Shown: positions 37,701 through 47,542, counted from the stretch's first letter. The stretch: 64,000 nt of DNA from Nitrospiraceae bacterium (GCA_919902505.1 CAKKRE010000051.1:1-64000), one strand, 5' to 3'. Made by a program: numbers and translations. Notes: generated from the letters alone by a model not told the origin.

Positions 37701-40408
37701 AGGAGGGCCTGGGTCAGCTGCTGCGTCATGGCCCGCGAGGTTGCGGTGAGGTGCTGGCCCATTCGCATATCCTCGGGCTTCCGACACAGGTCGACCAGGG
37801 CGCCTAGGAATGGCGCAATCAGGAGGAGGCTGAGCGTGGCGAGAGTCCAAAGCCAGACAGGGGAAAGCAGAGTCCATCCCAATATGAACAGGGCTGTCAG
37901 CGCAGCGGGGACGAGACTGCGTCGCAGGTTGTCGAAAATTTTCCAACGGGACAGGGTCGACAGCGGATTGTTGCAGGTGGCTCCGTTCGGTCCCGGCACA
38001 CGAGGGAACGCCCACCGCGCGATTTGCCAATCTCCGCGGATCCAGCGATAACGCCGGGCCACGTCCGTGTTGTACCGGGCAGGATATTCTTCGTAGAGCT
38101 GCACGTCGCTCAAGAGCCCGGCGCGGCCGTAAGAACCTTCAAGCAGGTCGTGGCTGAGGATGCGATTCTCCGGGAAGCGATCGCCGAGCGCCCGCTCGAA
38201 GGCGTCGACGTCATAGATGCCCTTACCGATGAAGGAACCTTCACCGAACAGGTCTTGATACACGTCCGAGACGGCTCGGGTGTAGGGATCGATGCCGGGT
38301 TCGCTGGCGTTGAGTCGCGCGTACCGGGAGCGGTTGGTGCCGGGGAGGCTGACAGCGACGCGAGGCTGCAGGATGCCATATCCCGCGGTCACGCGCTGTG
38401 CCGCCGGATCGTATTGCGGACGATTGAGTGGATGGGCCATGGCCGCGACAAATTGCCGCGCGGAATCGCGGGGCAACTGGGTGTCCGTATCGAGTGTGAT
38501 CACATATTTCACTGTGGAGAGGATGTCCGGTTCTCCAATAATCGTGGAAAACCGATCTCGAGACCCGCCGCGCAGGAGTCCGTTCAAGTCGCCAAGTTTC
38601 CCTCGCTTGCGCTCGTAGCCCATCCAGAGCCGTTCGTGGGCATTCCAGCGTCGTGGGCGATGGAAGAGAAAAAACGTGCCGCCATGCTCCCCTGGGTATT
38701 TGGCATTCAGCGCATCGATGCCTGCCCCGGCGGTCAGCACCAACTGATCGTCATCCGGGCGCTTCTCGCGATCGGCATCCTGGAAATCCGTCAGCAGGGC
38801 AAAGTGCAGGTGGCTGCCCCGGTTGGCGAGGAATCGGACTTCGAGGGCCTCAAGCAGAGCGTCGATACCCTGGGCATGTTGGAGGAGTGTGGGAACCACG
38901 ACCAGCGTTCGCACAGCCGGAGGAAGGCCATCCGAAAAATCCATTCGCGGGAGGGGATGCGGAGTCACCAGCGCCGTGGCGAGCCAGTTCACCAGCGTCA
39001 CCGCCAGCTGACTGGCAGCCAAGGCCGACAGGAATCCCAGCAGGGCGAGCGGCCATCCATTCCAATCTGCTGCAATGGCGAGGGCCAGGAAACACCCAGT
39101 GAATGTGGCTGTGAGGAAAAGGATGGAGCCGAGATAGATTGGTACGCTGCTGGATCCGCTCCATCTCCGGAGCCTGTCGAAGGCAGAACGGCGCAGGCTC
39201 ACTGCCTGTTCCAATTGCGTCTGTCCCTTGTCGATGAGATAGAAGCCCACGTGGGCGCTGCGATGGTCGTGCCCCGCTTCAGCTGCCCCCGTCTGCGCCA
39301 GCAGGAGCGCTTGGCGCGCAACCTCACCTTCCGACAGCGGGCTACTCTTCGCGAGTTTCTCTACGGCATGGCGATACCGGTCGCGGGTGGCAAAATCCAT
39401 TTGTCCGTACACGCCGGCCGGATCTGCATGGAGCGTCTGCTCCACCAGGCTCTGCGCTTCGACAAACTCGCGCCAGTCCATCGCGGCCAGGAATCGAAGA
39501 CTGCCGATGCTGTTGCTCATGGAGACTTGATCGATCGCCTGTTGTTGCGTCTCCGACTGCACCAGCTGCTCAATCGTGAGGCCGGATTCTGACAACCGCT
39601 GTTCGATCCAGGTCAGCGGCAAGGCTAACGCCGCGCTCTGTCCTTGCAGGCGGCGAGCGAGTTCCGCCACGAAGGCACTGACCATGGGCGGGTTGGATCG
39701 CGCCATGTCCGCGATCACCAGGATGAGACTCTTGGGGTCCTTTTCGGCCGTCTCCATCATTTGGCCGGCCCATTCGTGGGCGCGGTTGCGATCCACTCTG
39801 TCGCTCGCGATGCGGGCGCCGGCGCGTCGAAGGTTTTCGATCAACGCCAGGCGAATCATGATGGGGATGGCCCATAACTCGCCGAGCGTCAGGGCAGTGA
39901 CCGTCTGATAGGCCGCGACGAACCCGCTGAGACTTTCCGGGTCCACCCGTCCGTCGCCATGCGAGATGATTTCAAGCGCAATGTCATAGACCCTTGGCAG
40001 GCCGGCCGATGGACCGTTGCCAAGCCGGGGCAGTTCGCGGCTGTAGCCTTTGGGTAGGTGCCGCTTGGCCATGCGTATCTGCTCTTCGATCAGGTAGAAG
40101 TTATCCAGCAGCCATTCCCCGGCCGGTGTGATGCGCCGACTGCCCTTCACCGCCTCGGCCACCAGATTCCGCACGTCCAGCAGGACGACTTCGTTCTCGG
40201 CGAGTCGGGCGAGCAGCGGGTCGGGCTCGTGCGCGGTACTGACGGCATGCAGCCCCGCGAGAATCTTGCCATGGTGTTGCATCTGTTCGGTGCTGAACAG
40301 TTCCGATCGCAACGGCGGCTCATCACCCGCATAGGGCAGTGTCGCCGGTTGTCCGCTCAGGCGTCCGGTCCATTGACGCCAGCTTGCAAGAATATCTGTG
40401 CGGCTCAT
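31706..40408 (-). CDS. Cyclic beta-1,2-glucan synthase (NdvB/ChvB/Cgs-like; GT84 plus GH94)
   Basis: A giant inner-membrane enzyme of 2900 residues, the usual size of Agrobacterium ChvB and Brucella Cgs, which start, elongate and cyclise periplasmic beta-1,2-glucan from UDP-glucose. The N-terminal quarter contains membrane segments (around residues 420-480) and the GT84 domain: [17 protein letters not shown] holds the acidic donor motif, and [16 protein letters not shown] the R-W motif. A second membrane block follows near residues 830-1000. The middle has a glycoamylase-like region ([20 protein letters not shown]). The C-terminal part is a GH94 phosphorylase domain with [11 protein letters not shown] and [12 protein letters not shown], which controls ring length. 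I start at ATG 40408. No NdvA-type exporter is in the window. Confidence 0.93.
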   Translation of the reverse strand: MSRTDILASWRQWTGRLSGQPATLPYAGDEPPLRSELFSTEQMQHHGKILAGLHAVSTAHEPDPLLARLAENEVVLLDVRNLVAEAVKGSRRITPAGEWLLDNFYLIEEQIRMAKRHLPKGYSRELPRLGNGPSAGLPRVYDIALEIISHGDGRVDPESLSGFVAAYQTVTALTLGELWAIPIMIRLALIENLRRAGARIASDRVDRNRAHEWAGQMMETAEKDPKSLILVIADMARSNPPMVSAFVAELARRLQGQSAALALPLTWIEQRLSESGLTIEQLVQSETQQQAIDQVSMSNSIGSLRFLAAMDWREFVEAQSLVEQTLHADPAGVYGQMDFATRDRYRHAVEKLAKSSPLSEGEVARQALLLAQTGAAEAGHDHRSAHVGFYLIDKGQTQLEQAVSLRRSAFDRLRRWSGSSSVPIYLGSILFLTATFTGCFLALAIAADWNGWPLALLGFLSALAASQLAVTLVNWLATALVTPHPLPRMDFSDGLPPAVRTLVVVPTLLQHAQGIDALLEALEVRFLANRGSHLHFALLTDFQDADREKRPDDDQLVLTAGAGIDALNAKYPGEHGGTFFLFHRPRRWNAHERLWMGYERKRGKLGDLNGLLRGGSRDRFSTIIGEPDILSTVKYVITLDTDTQLPRDSARQFVAAMAHPLNRPQYDPAAQRVTAGYGILQPRVAVSLPGTNRSRYARLNASEPGIDPYTRAVSDVYQDLFGEGSFIGKGIYDVDAFERALGDRFPENRILSHDLLEGSYGRAGLLSDVQLYEEYPARYNTDVARRYRWIRGDWQIARWAFPRVPGPNGATCNNPLSTLSRWKIFDNLRRSLVPAALTALFILGWTLLSPVWLWTLATLSLLLIAPFLGALVDLCRKPEDMRMGQHLTATSRAMTQQLTQALLTLMCLPYESLYSLDAILRTAGRVWFTRTGLLEWNPSGAADRSRTDLIGSYRSMWIGPAMVLAITIVLLQTRQEALLVAAPVLGLWALSPLFTWWIGKPLARREARLTDDQTMFLRKMARKTWAFFETYVSPEDHWLPPDNFQEHPAPKVAHRTSPTNMGLALLANLSAYDFGYLSAGQLLARTAHTFDSMAALERFRGHFYNWYDTQTLKPLLPMYISSVDSGNLAGHVMTLHSGLLSLPEHKILAERTFEGLRDTFTLLSDALVASATVQLDELQKNLADACHDRPTTLTQAHHTFTLLSRQVDGVTARLDPASNAEAHRWAHAFARQCRDAHSELMLFAPWIVLPAAAEILRLFPKLDQIPTLRALTRLESDWLPAIEQRLGPDTPDTERAWLTDLQRQMNAANRLADQRVASLDHLARQANQFAQMEYDFLFDDTRFLLSIGYNVAERRRDASYYDLLASEARLCSFVAIAQGQLPQESWFALGRLLTTTGDEPILLSWSGSMFEYLMPLLVMPTYQQTLLDQTYRAAVKRQIEYGWERDIPWGVSESGYNMVDAQLNYQYRAFGVPGLGLKRGLGEELVIAPYATSLALMVAPEEACLNLQRLTAEGADGPYGLYEAIDYTPSRLPRGQSHVIIRSYMAHHVGMSFLSLAYLLLDRPMQKRFEADPLFQATTLLLQERIPKATAFYAHSTELSDLRTTSAVTDTPMRVLTTAQTPVPDVQLLSNGRYHVMVTNAGGGSSRWKDLAVTRWREDSTCDNWGTFCYLRDVESGEFWSTAHQPTLKPSKSYEVIFSEGRAEFRRRDHDIETHVEIVVSPEDDIELRRIRLTNCSGTKRTIDLTSYAEVVLALPAADALHPAFSNLFVQTEIIRERQAILSTRRGRSQNEQAPWAFHLMAVRGPHSGEMSYETDRMQFIGRGRTLAAPQAMDHAAPLSGSQGSVLDPIVSIRSQVVLEPEESVTVDLVSGIGETRDLCLRLVDKYQDRRLADRVFELAWTHSQVVLRQLNTTEADAQLYGRLAGSILYANASLRAEAAVLSKNRRGQSGLWGYAISGDLPIVLLQIGDPSNIDLVRQLVQAHAYWRLKGLVVDLVIWNEDHAGYRQVLHDQIMGLISAGVEANVMDRPGGIFVRTAEQMSVEDRLLQQSVARVILTDRRGTLAEQITRVASPAAPAYRFKPSRTHRADPPALIEPRTDLLFYNGLGGFSSDGREYVITTNAEQVTPAPWVNVLANPHFGTVVSENGLAYTWSENAHEFRLTPWHNDPVTDSSGEAFYLRDEESGHVWSPMPMPSRGAGPYVSRHGFGYSCFEHTEGGIRSEAWVYVALDASVKLTVLKLRNESGRPRRLSATGYVEWVLGDLRPKSVMHVISEVDPATGALFARNPYNTDFPGRIAFFDVDEGTRSVTGDRTEFLGRNGTLHHPAAMGRSRLSGKVGAALDPCGAIQVPFELAVGQERNCTFRLGVGKDTDEARQLVRRFRGATAGRAALETVWHHWTHTLGAVHVETPDQSLNVLANGWLLYQTLACRLWARSGYYQSGGAFGFRDQLQDVMALVHAKPQLAREQLLLCAGRQFKEGDVQHWWHPPSNRGVRTRCSDDFLWLPYVTSRYVMTTGDTGVLDAPIQFIEGRPINADEDSYYDLPGRSEQSGSLYDHCVRAILKGLTKGVHGLPLIGSGDWNDGMNMVGDRGQGESVWLGFFLYNVLMRFAEVAKTKGDEPFAERCQAEAAQLQQQIEQQGWDGEWYRRAYFDDGSPLGSATNDECQIDSIPQSWSVLSGAGDATRSRQGMEAVYRRLVRPDDALIQLLDPPFDKSALNPGYIKGYVPGVRENGGQYTHGALWATMAFAALGDRERAWELFRMINPVNHARTPEDINRYKVEPYVVAADVYAVSPHIGRGGWTWYTGSAGWMYRLIVESLLGVRLEHNRLRFVPCLPKDWTAFKLHYRFRETLYHITVRQSATDKQAMSVTVDGVPQADHAIRLVDDRREHSAEVTVPAA

Positions 40409-40888
40409 CTTCAAATTCGAGATTCCCTTCGATCGAGGTCGCGGAGGTGGTCTGCGGGTTTCGGAAAAGGACCGGCCTGAGCCGGATGGTCCTCGCGAGC
40501 GGGGTCATGGAAACGGGCTCAGCATGGCTGTAGCGCCTAACCCGTATAAGCAACGCAGGCTGAGGAGTCGGCGACGAAACGACTATCCGGCGATCGACAT
40601 GTAGGACACTTCGATGCGAGCTGTGATGCGGATCGAACGCAGCGATGGGGGGCGTGAGGGATACCTTTTCACTTTAGTCCCTTTTGGCAGGTGAAAGACA
40701 GACAATTATCCGGAAAGTGTTCGGGCTGGAGGGTCGAAGGGATGCCGTTGGATGGCGGAGGTCAATGACAAGAACGGAAGTCGGTTGCGCCGTCGGCGTT
40801 CACGCAAGGTTCATTGATCGTAGATGTAACGAGGCGGGACTTCGGTAACCGACGATCGAGCCGTCGAAACGATTGTGCCGGTCAACGG
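40409..40888. other. Intergenic region between the glucan synthase and DAHP synthase genes
   Basis: These 480 bases hold no convincing gene; the short open frames have neither ribosome binding sites nor recognisable products. The region must contain the promoter of the glucan synthase gene, but I see no clear -35/-10 pair on the minus strand. The end of the DAHP synthase gene lies at its right edge. Confidence 0.6.
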
Positions 40889-41947
40889 TTAGACAGGTCG
40901 TGTCGCGAGCGAGTCGGCCATGCCATAGAGCAACGCTTCAGTGTCGCTCCAGGCCAGGCAGGAATCGGTGATCGACATGCCGTAGGTCAGGGCCTTGTTG
41001 GGATCCCAGGTCTGCCGGCCCCCTTGCAGGTGACTTTCCAACATGAGGCCCATGATGGAACGGCGGCCCTGCTGGAATTGCTTGAGGACTTCGCCGGCGA
41101 CTTCCACCTGGCGTTGATGGTTCTTGCCGGAATTGTCGTGCGAACAATCCACCATCACGCCGCGGGCCAGACCTTCGCTGGCCACAGCCGCTTCCGCGCG
41201 GGCGATATCTTCGACACTGTAATTCGTGCGTCCGCCGCCGCCGCGCAGCACGATGTGATGATCGGGGTTGCCGGTCGTCTTGATGATAGAGGTGATGCCG
41301 TCGGCGTTCACGCCGACAAAATGGTGCGGGCTCCGGCTGGTGATCATGGCGTTGATGGCGACTTGCAGGCTGCCTTCCGTCCCGTTCTTGAATCCGACGG
41401 GCATCGAGAGGCCGCTGGCCATTTCGCGATGGATCTGACTCTCGGTCGTGCGCGCGCCGATCGCGGTCCAGCTCAACAGGTCGGCAATGTACTGCGGGGT
41501 GACCGGGTCGAGTAGTTCCGTCGCGCAGGGGAGGCCTTTGCCGTTGATGTTCAACAGAATCGTCCTGGCCAGCTGAATGCCCTGGGTAATGTCGCAGGTG
41601 CCGTCCAGATGGGGATCGTTGATCAGGCCCTTCCAGCCCACCGTGGTGCGAGGCTTCTCGAAGTAGGTGCGCATCACGATCAGGAGCTTGTCGCGGACGG
41701 CGTCGGCGACCGGCTTGAGGCGGTCGGCATATTCATAGGCGGCATCGGGATCGTGAATCGAGCAGGGGCCGACAATCACAATGAGCCGATCCATGTCACG
41801 GCCGTGCAGGATGTTCCGGATCGCCTGTCGCGTCTGGAACACCAGCTCGGACACCTCGTCGCTGATAGGCAGCTGCGTTTTGACATCTCGGGGCGAGGGG
41901 AGCGGTTTAATCTCGATGACATGTTGATTATCGATCGGCCTGTTCAT
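40889..41947 (-). CDS. aroF: 3-deoxy-7-phosphoheptulonate synthase (DAHP synthase), class I
   Basis: First step of the shikimate pathway, condensing phosphoenolpyruvate with erythrose-4-phosphate. The 352-residue protein matches the AroF/G/H class: VGPCSIHDPDAAYEYADRLK, MRTYFEKPRTTVGWKGLINDP, TPQYIADLLSWTAIGARTTESQ, and the metal-binding cysteine, histidine and glutamate in the first motif, VMVDCSHDNS and GLMLESHL. The start is ATG 41947 (MNRPIDNQ), preceded by AAAGGGA seven bases upstream; an earlier in-frame start at 42091 would add 48 residues unlike the family. Allosteric control by an aromatic amino acid is usual, but which one cannot be told. It is divergent from the receptor genes. Confidence 0.94.
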   Translation of the reverse strand: MNRPIDNQHVIEIKPLPSPRDVKTQLPISDEVSELVFQTRQAIRNILHGRDMDRLIVIVGPCSIHDPDAAYEYADRLKPVADAVRDKLLIVMRTYFEKPRTTVGWKGLINDPHLDGTCDITQGIQLARTILLNINGKGLPCATELLDPVTPQYIADLLSWTAIGARTTESQIHREMASGLSMPVGFKNGTEGSLQVAINAMITSRSPHHFVGVNADGITSIIKTTGNPDHHIVLRGGGGRTNYSVEDIARAEAAVASEGLARGVMVDCSHDNSGKNHQRQVEVAGEVLKQFQQGRRSIMGLMLESHLQGGRQTWDPNKALTYGMSITDSCLAWSDTEALLYGMADSLATRPV

Positions 41948-42120
41948 GCTGGTCCCTTTGAAAGGTCTGTCTAGTTCACGCGTCGATTCAAGATTGCCAA
42001 ACAAGATATCGAATTTTATAGGATAAAGTCCAGTGAGGCGGGTCGCAGGAGGATCGGCTTGCATTCGAGGGGTCCCTTTGTTACAACTCACGCCTCACGA
42101 ATGTGTCGGCCCGGACGGTC

Positions 42121-42441
42121 ATGTTTCGTCATTTCGCCCAGAAAAAATCCAGCTCGGTCGTCGCGCTTCTCCTCGCGTGTATGCTGCTCGCGATGGCGCC
42201 GTTTGCCGCGGCGCTGGAGATTCATCACGAGCTGGCGGCAGCGGACCACGACGGGCATGAGCATTCCGATACCGACCTCTGTCAGTGGGTGCAATATCAC
42301 ACGGGCCATTCGCTGGTGGGTGACGCACCGCCGCCCTGCTCGTTCCTGGCGGAAGCTCCGCCACCTCCCGTCTATCGATCGATCTTCAGTTCTCAGTCTC
42401 TCGCGACCACCAGAACCTCGCGCGCGCCGCCTCTGACCTAA
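42121..42441 (+). CDS. Small secreted histidine/aspartate-rich protein, unknown
   Basis: A 106-residue protein with a signal peptide (SSSVVALLLACMLLAMAPFAAA), then a short polar part rich in His and Asp (EIHHELAAADHDGHEHSDTD), two cysteines and a proline-rich segment. The DLCQWVQYHTGHS stretch loosely resembles the DUF2946-type small proteins found beside metal or cobalamin uptake genes, but I cannot assign it firmly. It lies 104 bases before the TonB-dependent receptor gene, in the same direction, so a role in metal capture for that receptor is a reasonable inference. GTG 42103 is another possible start. Confidence 0.65.
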   Translation: MFRHFAQKKSSSVVALLLACMLLAMAPFAAALEIHHELAAADHDGHEHSDTDLCQWVQYHTGHSLVGDAPPPCSFLAEAPPPPVYRSIFSSQSLATTRTSRAPPLT

Positions 42442-42544
42442 CCTCAACGCCATCGCTACGTTCATTTTGGCTTTCACCGCTTCGTCTGAGCCACGGCTTT
42501 GTGTCGGGCTCTGACCTGTGCGGGATTATTGGGGGGAGGTTCGC

Positions 42545-44983
42545 ATGGTGTCGTCGGTCAGAGATGTGTCTCAACTGTGTCTTGGATTGTTGTTGATGGC
42601 TCTTGCGCTCGGTCTTTCGCCGGTGTTTGCGCAAGAGCCGGCGGTTGCCAAAGGGCGAACGATTACCGGGACGGTGCAAAACCAGGACCTTCGGCGGGTG
42701 CCTCAGGCCTCGGTGGAGGTGAAGGACCAGGAAGGGACGGTTGTGGGCGCGGCGGTCGCGAACGAGGCCGGAGAATTCTCCGTCGATCTGCCGTCCGAGG
42801 GAACCTATTCGGTGAGCGCGGTTCAGGATACCTATCGCAGCGAATATGCCATTATTAAGCTCGGAGCCGAGCCGGTCGCTCCGGTGACCTTGACCCTCTC
42901 GAAGACCCAGGAGATCGCGCTCGAAGTCGTGTCTCCCTTGGCGCCCATTCAATACAAAGCCTCCAGCGAAACCTATGCGCTCAGCCGTAAGGAGATCGAG
43001 GCTCTGCCGCGCGGGAACAACAATGAATTACACGATGTACTCCTCACGATTCCGAGCGCGGTCTACGGGTCGCTCAAGCAAGTGCACATCCGCCAGGACC
43101 ATGCGAATCTTCAATTGCGAATCGACGGTGTGCCGATTCCCGACACCGTCTCGTCCACCTTTTCCGATGTGATCAGCCCCAGGGCCTGGGAGCGGGCGGA
43201 CATCATCCTGGGTGGTATGGAAGCCCAATACGGAAACAAGACGGCGGCGGTGCTGGACATCACGACGAAAAGCGGCACGAAGCCGTCCTTCGGGTCGGTG
43301 CAGATGATGGGCGGGTCGAACAAGACCATCAATCCGTCCTTCGAATACGGCGGCACGATCGGCGAAAAGTTCCGGTTCTATATTTTGAACAGCCACACGG
43401 CCACCAATCGCGGGATCGAGCCGCCGACCCTCGGCCGTTCCGTCTATCACGGGCAGAGCGAGCGCAATCAAACCTTCATTCGCGGCGACTATCAACACGA
43501 CAACCGGAACAACTTTACCTGGTTGTTCTTGAATTCGGTGGCCAAGTATCAGATCCCCACGGCGCCGGGCGGTGAACTGGATCCGAGCGGGCAGATGTTG
43601 CCGCTGTTGCAGGGGAGCCGGCCGGGGTTTTCGCCCGTCGCCTCGCAGGCGATCGACGAGTTTCAGAAGGAGAACAATCAATACGGCCACATGGTCTGGC
43701 GGCACGATGTGAATGCCAACAACTTCTTTAGCCTGTCGGGCTACATGCGACATACGCGTGCCACGTTCAAGACCGATCCGCTGAACCTGTTGGCCTATAC
43801 GGCCGATCCGGCCGAGCCGTTCTCAGCGTCCGATCAGGATCGCAATGCCTATTCCACCGGTGTGCGCTTCGACTATACCTACGTGCACAGCAAGCAACAC
43901 CTCATCAAAGCCGGGTTCCAGCTCGACCGGACGCAGTCGGTCAACAAGACCAGGTTGTTTACGTTTGCCGACGACGGGGCCGGCAGTCCGACCGGTGACC
44001 TGTTGACTCTCAATGCCGACAACCGCCAGATCGGCTATCGCCAGGAGTTCTGGATTCAGGATCAGTGGAGTCCCAACGACCAGTGGACCTTCAACCTTGG
44101 ACTGCGCGGCGACATCGTGCAGTATCAGCGCAACGAAGGCCAGGTCAGCCCGCGCATCGGTGTGAGTTATAAGTACAATCCGTCGAACGTATTCCACGTG
44201 TTCTACGGCCGCATGTTCACGCCGCCGAATCTGGAAGCCATCTCTTTTGCCAAGCTCAATACGCTCGGGACCAGGGCGCAACCGGAAGATGTGACCAACA
44301 ACAGCGTGCGGGCCGAACGGGCGCACTACTTCGAGATCGGTAGTTACCATGCGTTGAACCGCTATGCCACGTTGCAATTCACGGGCTGGTACAAGCTCAG
44401 CAACTTCCTGTCCGATGCGGGCCAGTTCGGCACCACGCCGCTGCTGAACTATTTTGCGTTCGAGCGTGGCTGGCAGCGGGGAATCGACGGGGCCTTGAAA
44501 CTGCAGCTTACCGAGAATCTCACGGCGCGCGGCAATGTGGCCTGGGGGCAGTGTAAGGGTTATGGACTGCAATCCGGGCATTTCCTTTTGGAGGCCAAGG
44601 AGATTGCGGACATCAATTCGCAGGGCGGAGTGTTCTGCGATCACATGCAGACGCTCACGAGTTCGGCGATCGTCAGTTACCGGCTGCTGGAACGTACGAC
44701 GTTCACAGGGCAGATGTTGTTTGCCTCAGGATTGCGCACGTCGGAGAACGAGGACGCCAAGACGAATTCCAGCCACAGCCCGTCGTACACCATCTACAAT
44801 CTTTCGATTGCCCATGTGTTTCCGTTGCCATGGGAAGGGCAGAAATTCCTGCTCGGCTTCGATATCGTCAACCTGCTGGATCAGCGGTATTTCATCAATC
44901 AAGGCGAGGGGAGTATCGGGTTGGGGGTGTCGCATGCGGGGATGCCGAGATCGTTCTTCTTCCGCGGCCAGTGGTTCTTTTAA
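42545..44983 (+). CDS. TonB-dependent outer-membrane receptor with N-terminal carboxypeptidase-regulatory-like domain
   Basis: An 812-residue outer-membrane transporter. The signal peptide ends at PVFAQ (about residue 30). A CarboxypepD_reg-like domain follows (GRTITGTVQNQDLRRVPQAS to about residue 115), then the plug (YALSRKEIEALPRGNNNELHDVLLTIPSAV, in two pieces; QVHIRQDHANLQLRIDGVPIP; ADIILGGMEAQYGN) and a large beta-barrel that ends in RGQWFF with the terminal aromatic residue needed for barrel insertion. GGGGAGG six bases before the ATG at 42545 fixes the start. The substrate is not evident. The preceding His-rich secreted protein and the TonB-like gene downstream point to a dedicated metal or metal-complex uptake cluster. 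Confidence 0.9.
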   Translation: MVSSVRDVSQLCLGLLLMALALGLSPVFAQEPAVAKGRTITGTVQNQDLRRVPQASVEVKDQEGTVVGAAVANEAGEFSVDLPSEGTYSVSAVQDTYRSEYAIIKLGAEPVAPVTLTLSKTQEIALEVVSPLAPIQYKASSETYALSRKEIEALPRGNNNELHDVLLTIPSAVYGSLKQVHIRQDHANLQLRIDGVPIPDTVSSTFSDVISPRAWERADIILGGMEAQYGNKTAAVLDITTKSGTKPSFGSVQMMGGSNKTINPSFEYGGTIGEKFRFYILNSHTATNRGIEPPTLGRSVYHGQSERNQTFIRGDYQHDNRNNFTWLFLNSVAKYQIPTAPGGELDPSGQMLPLLQGSRPGFSPVASQAIDEFQKENNQYGHMVWRHDVNANNFFSLSGYMRHTRATFKTDPLNLLAYTADPAEPFSASDQDRNAYSTGVRFDYTYVHSKQHLIKAGFQLDRTQSVNKTRLFTFADDGAGSPTGDLLTLNADNRQIGYRQEFWIQDQWSPNDQWTFNLGLRGDIVQYQRNEGQVSPRIGVSYKYNPSNVFHVFYGRMFTPPNLEAISFAKLNTLGTRAQPEDVTNNSVRAERAHYFEIGSYHALNRYATLQFTGWYKLSNFLSDAGQFGTTPLLNYFAFERGWQRGIDGALKLQLTENLTARGNVAWGQCKGYGLQSGHFLLEAKEIADINSQGGVFCDHMQTLTSSAIVSYRLLERTTFTGQMLFASGLRTSENEDAKTNSSHSPSYTIYNLSIAHVFPLPWEGQKFLLGFDIVNLLDQRYFINQGEGSIGLGVSHAGMPRSFFFRGQWFF

Positions 44984-44984
44984 C

Positions 44985-45108
44985 CGGATGCTGAAACGAG
45001 TCACCAGCATCGTTCTCGGCTCGCACGAATCCTCAACGTACCCCTGAGGGTACGACTCCGGTTCGTGCGTCGCCTGCGGCCTTGCTGGATGACCCGTTTG
45101 AGCATCCG
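44985..45108. repeat. Hairpin-forming dispersed repeat (full copy)
   Basis: The left arm at 44985-45009 (CGGATGCTGAAACGAGTC...) and the right arm at 45083-45108 (...GACCCGTTTGAGCATCCG) are imperfect inverted repeats. Between them lies a smaller CGTACCC/GGGTACG stem. The same architecture and the same GCGGCCTTGCTGGA core occur at 58201-58325. It starts 2 bases after the receptor stop and may act as its terminator. Confidence 0.7.
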
Positions 45109-45151
45109 ATTTCGACTGGGGAAGATTGACGCCTTCGATTCATGCGTCGCT

Positions 45152-45326
45152 AGCGGCCTTGCTGGACCACCTTGTTGGGCATCTGCTTCCGACCGGGGGA
45201 AAATGCCGCCTTGTTGGATGGCCTGTTATTTCAACTCGCTCAGCGGATACCTGAAGGACCGGATGGTATGAGGACGAATCAGAAGCTGCTACACTGCGGC
45301 CTTGCTGGATGGCCCGTTTGAGCATC
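45152..45326. repeat. Three further right-arm copies of the dispersed repeat
   Basis: Partial copies with the shared core GCCTTGCTGGA(T/C) and TTTGAGCATC occur at 45152-45186, 45205-45227 and 45295-45326, with the last the best match to the right arm at 45083-45108. Together with that copy they make four units in 250 bases before the TonB-like gene. No gene is present in 44984-45354. Confidence 0.6.
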
Positions 45327-45354
45327 ATCACCTTGGAATAATTTGGACGACGAT

Positions 45355-45822
45355 ATGACGAACATTATTGATGCAGTAGGTGGCGTCACCAGACGGATAG
45401 TGGGGAGCTGTGTCCTGTGTCTGTGCCTGTCGCCGGTTGCGGTGTTGGCCGTAACGGGCGATGAGGCGACGCATGAGGCGGACCATGCGTTGGATGCGGA
45501 CATCATCGAACTGCCGGAAGTGCATGTGCACGGTTTGCCGCTGAACAAGGATCAACAGGTGGGGCCGGTGCCGAAGTCCACGCCCTGGCCCGCGATTCCC
45601 GCCTCATTGGACGGCAAACCGCTGGATGACTGGATGAAGGCGCGCCTGCTCGTGTCGAAAGAGGCGCAGGTGACGGTGGTGGTATTGGAGCCGGCGAAAC
45701 ATCGTGAGCTGACGATCGCCGGCATGATTGCCTTGAACAAATGGACCTTCGCCCCGCAACTCAAAGGCGACGACCCTGTCGACGGCGAACTCACCGTACG
45801 AATTCACTTCCGATCGCAGTAA
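45355..45822 (+). CDS. TonB-like energy transducer C-terminal domain protein
   Basis: A 155-residue protein with an N-terminal hydrophobic anchor or signal (RIVGSCVLCLCLSPVAVLAV), an acidic and His-containing middle and a C-terminal domain whose VTVVVLEPAKHRELTIAGMI and ALNKWTFAPQLKGDDPVDGE fit the TonB_C pattern. Unlike classical TonB it lacks a long proline/lysine-rich spacer, so it may be a shortened or accessory TonB. I place the start at ATG 45355. It lies downstream of the TonB-dependent receptor gene in the same direction. The last 117 bases, including the stop, recur exactly at 47725-47841 beyond the AbiE genes. Confidence 0.72.
   Translation: MTNIIDAVGGVTRRIVGSCVLCLCLSPVAVLAVTGDEATHEADHALDADIIELPEVHVHGLPLNKDQQVGPVPKSTPWPAIPASLDGKPLDDWMKARLLVSKEAQVTVVVLEPAKHRELTIAGMIALNKWTFAPQLKGDDPVDGELTVRIHFRSQ
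45706..45822 (+). repeat. Direct repeat, left copy (117 bp, identical to 47725-47841)
   Basis: Base-for-base identical to 47725-47841 by inspection and in the same orientation, from GAGCTGACG to the TAA. Upstream of it, the two copies still align back to about 45639/47656 but with scattered, mostly synonymous differences. The AbiE cassette lies between them. Confidence 0.85.
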
Positions 45823-45878
45823 TTCGCTCGGGCATTATCTGGATTCACGATCAAGCCATGCCAGCAGTAGAACTGGTA

Positions 45879-46922
45879 TTAGTTACCTTCCTTCCCCTGG
45901 TGGTTGATCTGATTCTCAAGAGTTCTTAATCCTTCCAGGATCTCATCCCATGAAGGATAGGCTCCGAAGATCATGGCTCGCATTTGGCCATAGTCATTCC
46001 GGAGTGTGCGCATGCGATCCTCCGGCGGAATCAAGTGGAACGTTCCAGGTTTGGCCGTCTCATAACTTGCCCAGGCCGATGCGAAAAACAACCGCTTGTG
46101 TGTGACGACACGTTCCAATAAATCGAGCTTGAGCAGAGCCTGCTGGCCGATCTCATGCTGCGACAGTCGGTACAGATCATAGAAATGTCTCGACACACGT
46201 TCCGTCGCGGCCTTATGAAGCGGCCGATGGTAATCGGCATGGAGGAGGGTCGCCTTTTCCCAGAAGGTCCGTACGGCCTCCATAGTACGAATGGAACAAG
46301 AGGGGGCCGCGCTAAACGCCTCAGGGAATGCCTCGGCCGCATAGGGGGTGATGTCACGCGCCTCCGCCGGCCAATCGTCAGAACGCGCGCCCAACTCCAA
46401 TCGGATCGCGGGACGAATATAGGCTGCGAGCCGTTCTGACAAGCCGCTACGAGGGTAGGTGAAGATCACCGTTTGTGGATCCGCAGGATCGAGGTCGGCG
46501 TTCCATCCGGAGGTGCCGAGCACGCGGGCAAAGTCCTCACGGAGTTCTGGCAAGAGTCTATCGCGGATGGCCTTGTGACAGCCGGCTACCAGCTCGTCAA
46601 GCCGACGATGCGATTCCTTCTTGCTGATTCCGAGCTGTTCCGGATCCCGACCATCGACAAATCCGAGATCTCGGCGGCTTAAGGAAAGGTCTACGTCTTC
46701 CGAAAACCGTTCGATCAGCTGATAGGCTTTCGAGAGAGAGGTGCCTCCCTTGAAAATCAACTGTGGCTGAAAGCGCATGACCGAGAAGATTCGGCGCAAG
46801 GTCCAGCATACCCAGAAGTCTTTTTCGATGATCGCAGGAGCACGTGCAGGACGCAATTGAGCAGCGGTTTGTTGAAAGAGGTCTGCCCGTTCTTCCGGCG
46901 AAGCGGCTGCGATCCTGTCCAC
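45879..46922 (-). CDS. abiEii: AbiEii-type nucleotidyltransferase toxin
   Basis: Toxin of a type IV AbiE toxin-antitoxin system, 347 residues. It is a DNA polymerase beta-like nucleotidyltransferase: IIEKDFWVCWTLRRIF at about 31-46, the motif LIFKGGTSLSKAY at 55-67 (the GG-x-S-L form of motif I) and ERFSEDVDLSL at 71-81 with D76 and D78 as metal ligands. Such proteins block growth, for example by modifying tRNA ends, and can abort phage infection. The start GTG overlaps the TAG of abiEi by one base, so the pair is coupled. It is on the opposite strand to the interrupted TonB-like gene. All visible motifs are intact. Confidence 0.9.
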   Translation of the reverse strand: MDRIAAASPEERADLFQQTAAQLRPARAPAIIEKDFWVCWTLRRIFSVMRFQPQLIFKGGTSLSKAYQLIERFSEDVDLSLSRRDLGFVDGRDPEQLGISKKESHRRLDELVAGCHKAIRDRLLPELREDFARVLGTSGWNADLDPADPQTVIFTYPRSGLSERLAAYIRPAIRLELGARSDDWPAEARDITPYAAEAFPEAFSAAPSCSIRTMEAVRTFWEKATLLHADYHRPLHKAATERVSRHFYDLYRLSQHEIGQQALLKLDLLERVVTHKRLFFASAWASYETAKPGTFHLIPPEDRMRTLRNDYGQMRAMIFGAYPSWDEILEGLRTLENQINHQGKEGN

Positions 46923-47536
46923 TACCGAAACCCTTTCCCAGTGATCTGCTGCAAAACCGGCTTCATCCAGGCGGGGGCCTGAGGCAGTGTCTTCGTCAGC
47001 TGAGCCTTGTCCTGCTCGGAGAGCATCGTACTCAGGTGCGCGATCATTTCGGAGGTCACGCCGTTTTTGCCGAGGAAGCGGAGCGCTTGGAGAACCAGTG
47101 GGCTGACGTGCCCTTGTACCTCCATGGTCTTCGGCCCACGGTTCAGGAGCCGGATAACGTAGGGGCCCAACGCCAGTGTTTTAGTCCGCCCGTTTGTGTA
47201 GTAGATGATCTTCGCAGGAACTTGGGTTGAGAGCCCAAGTAGATTGGCGGCATAGGCACCGGATGGAACAAGCCGTAACCCATTTTTCTTTGCCCAGGCT
47301 TGAGCTAATTCATCCGGCGACGGCACCATCGGCCGCTTGAGTAGCGCGCCCATCCGAGGCCAGGCGTACAAGCCGCGGCGAACCCGCTGAATGCGACCCT
47401 GTCGAACTAAGCGCGACAGGGCTTGATCCACGGCAGCTCGAGGTCCCAAGTCCAACAGATCGGCCACAGACAGGATCGTTCCTGCCGATTCAAGCCTGAG
47501 CAACACTTTGTCGGCAACGGGATGTGAGACGTTCAT
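46922..47536 (-). CDS. abiEi: AbiEi-family antitoxin/transcriptional repressor (DUF6088-like)
   Basis: Antitoxin partner of the AbiEii toxin, 204 residues. The N-terminal part is a winged-helix domain: VADLLDLGPRAAVDQALSRL, then RLVRQGRIQRVRRGLYAWPR with a classic basic wing. The following SGAYAANLLGLSTQVP and IIYYTNGRTKTLALG are typical of AbiEi/DUF6088 proteins. AbiEi proteins repress their own operon by binding inverted repeats at the promoter, and a 16-bp inverted repeat lies just upstream (47543-47580). The ATG at 47536 is seven bases from that palindrome. It is the first gene of the two-gene operon. Confidence 0.87.
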   Translation of the reverse strand: MNVSHPVADKVLLRLESAGTILSVADLLDLGPRAAVDQALSRLVRQGRIQRVRRGLYAWPRMGALLKRPMVPSPDELAQAWAKKNGLRLVPSGAYAANLLGLSTQVPAKIIYYTNGRTKTLALGPYVIRLLNRGPKTMEVQGHVSPLVLQALRFLGKNGVTSEMIAHLSTMLSEQDKAQLTKTLPQAPAWMKPVLQQITGKGFR

Positions 47537-47542
47537 GGTAAA

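Noticed and set aside
38024-39592. Long open frame (522 codons) on the strand opposite the glucan synthase gene
   Set aside because: It is antisense to the strongly conserved GT84 region, has no family motifs and reflects the codon bias of the real gene.
45152-45326. The clustered repeat units before the TonB-like gene as a CRISPR-like array
   Set aside because: Spacing is irregular, units are degenerate and the same sequence recurs as hairpin arms elsewhere.
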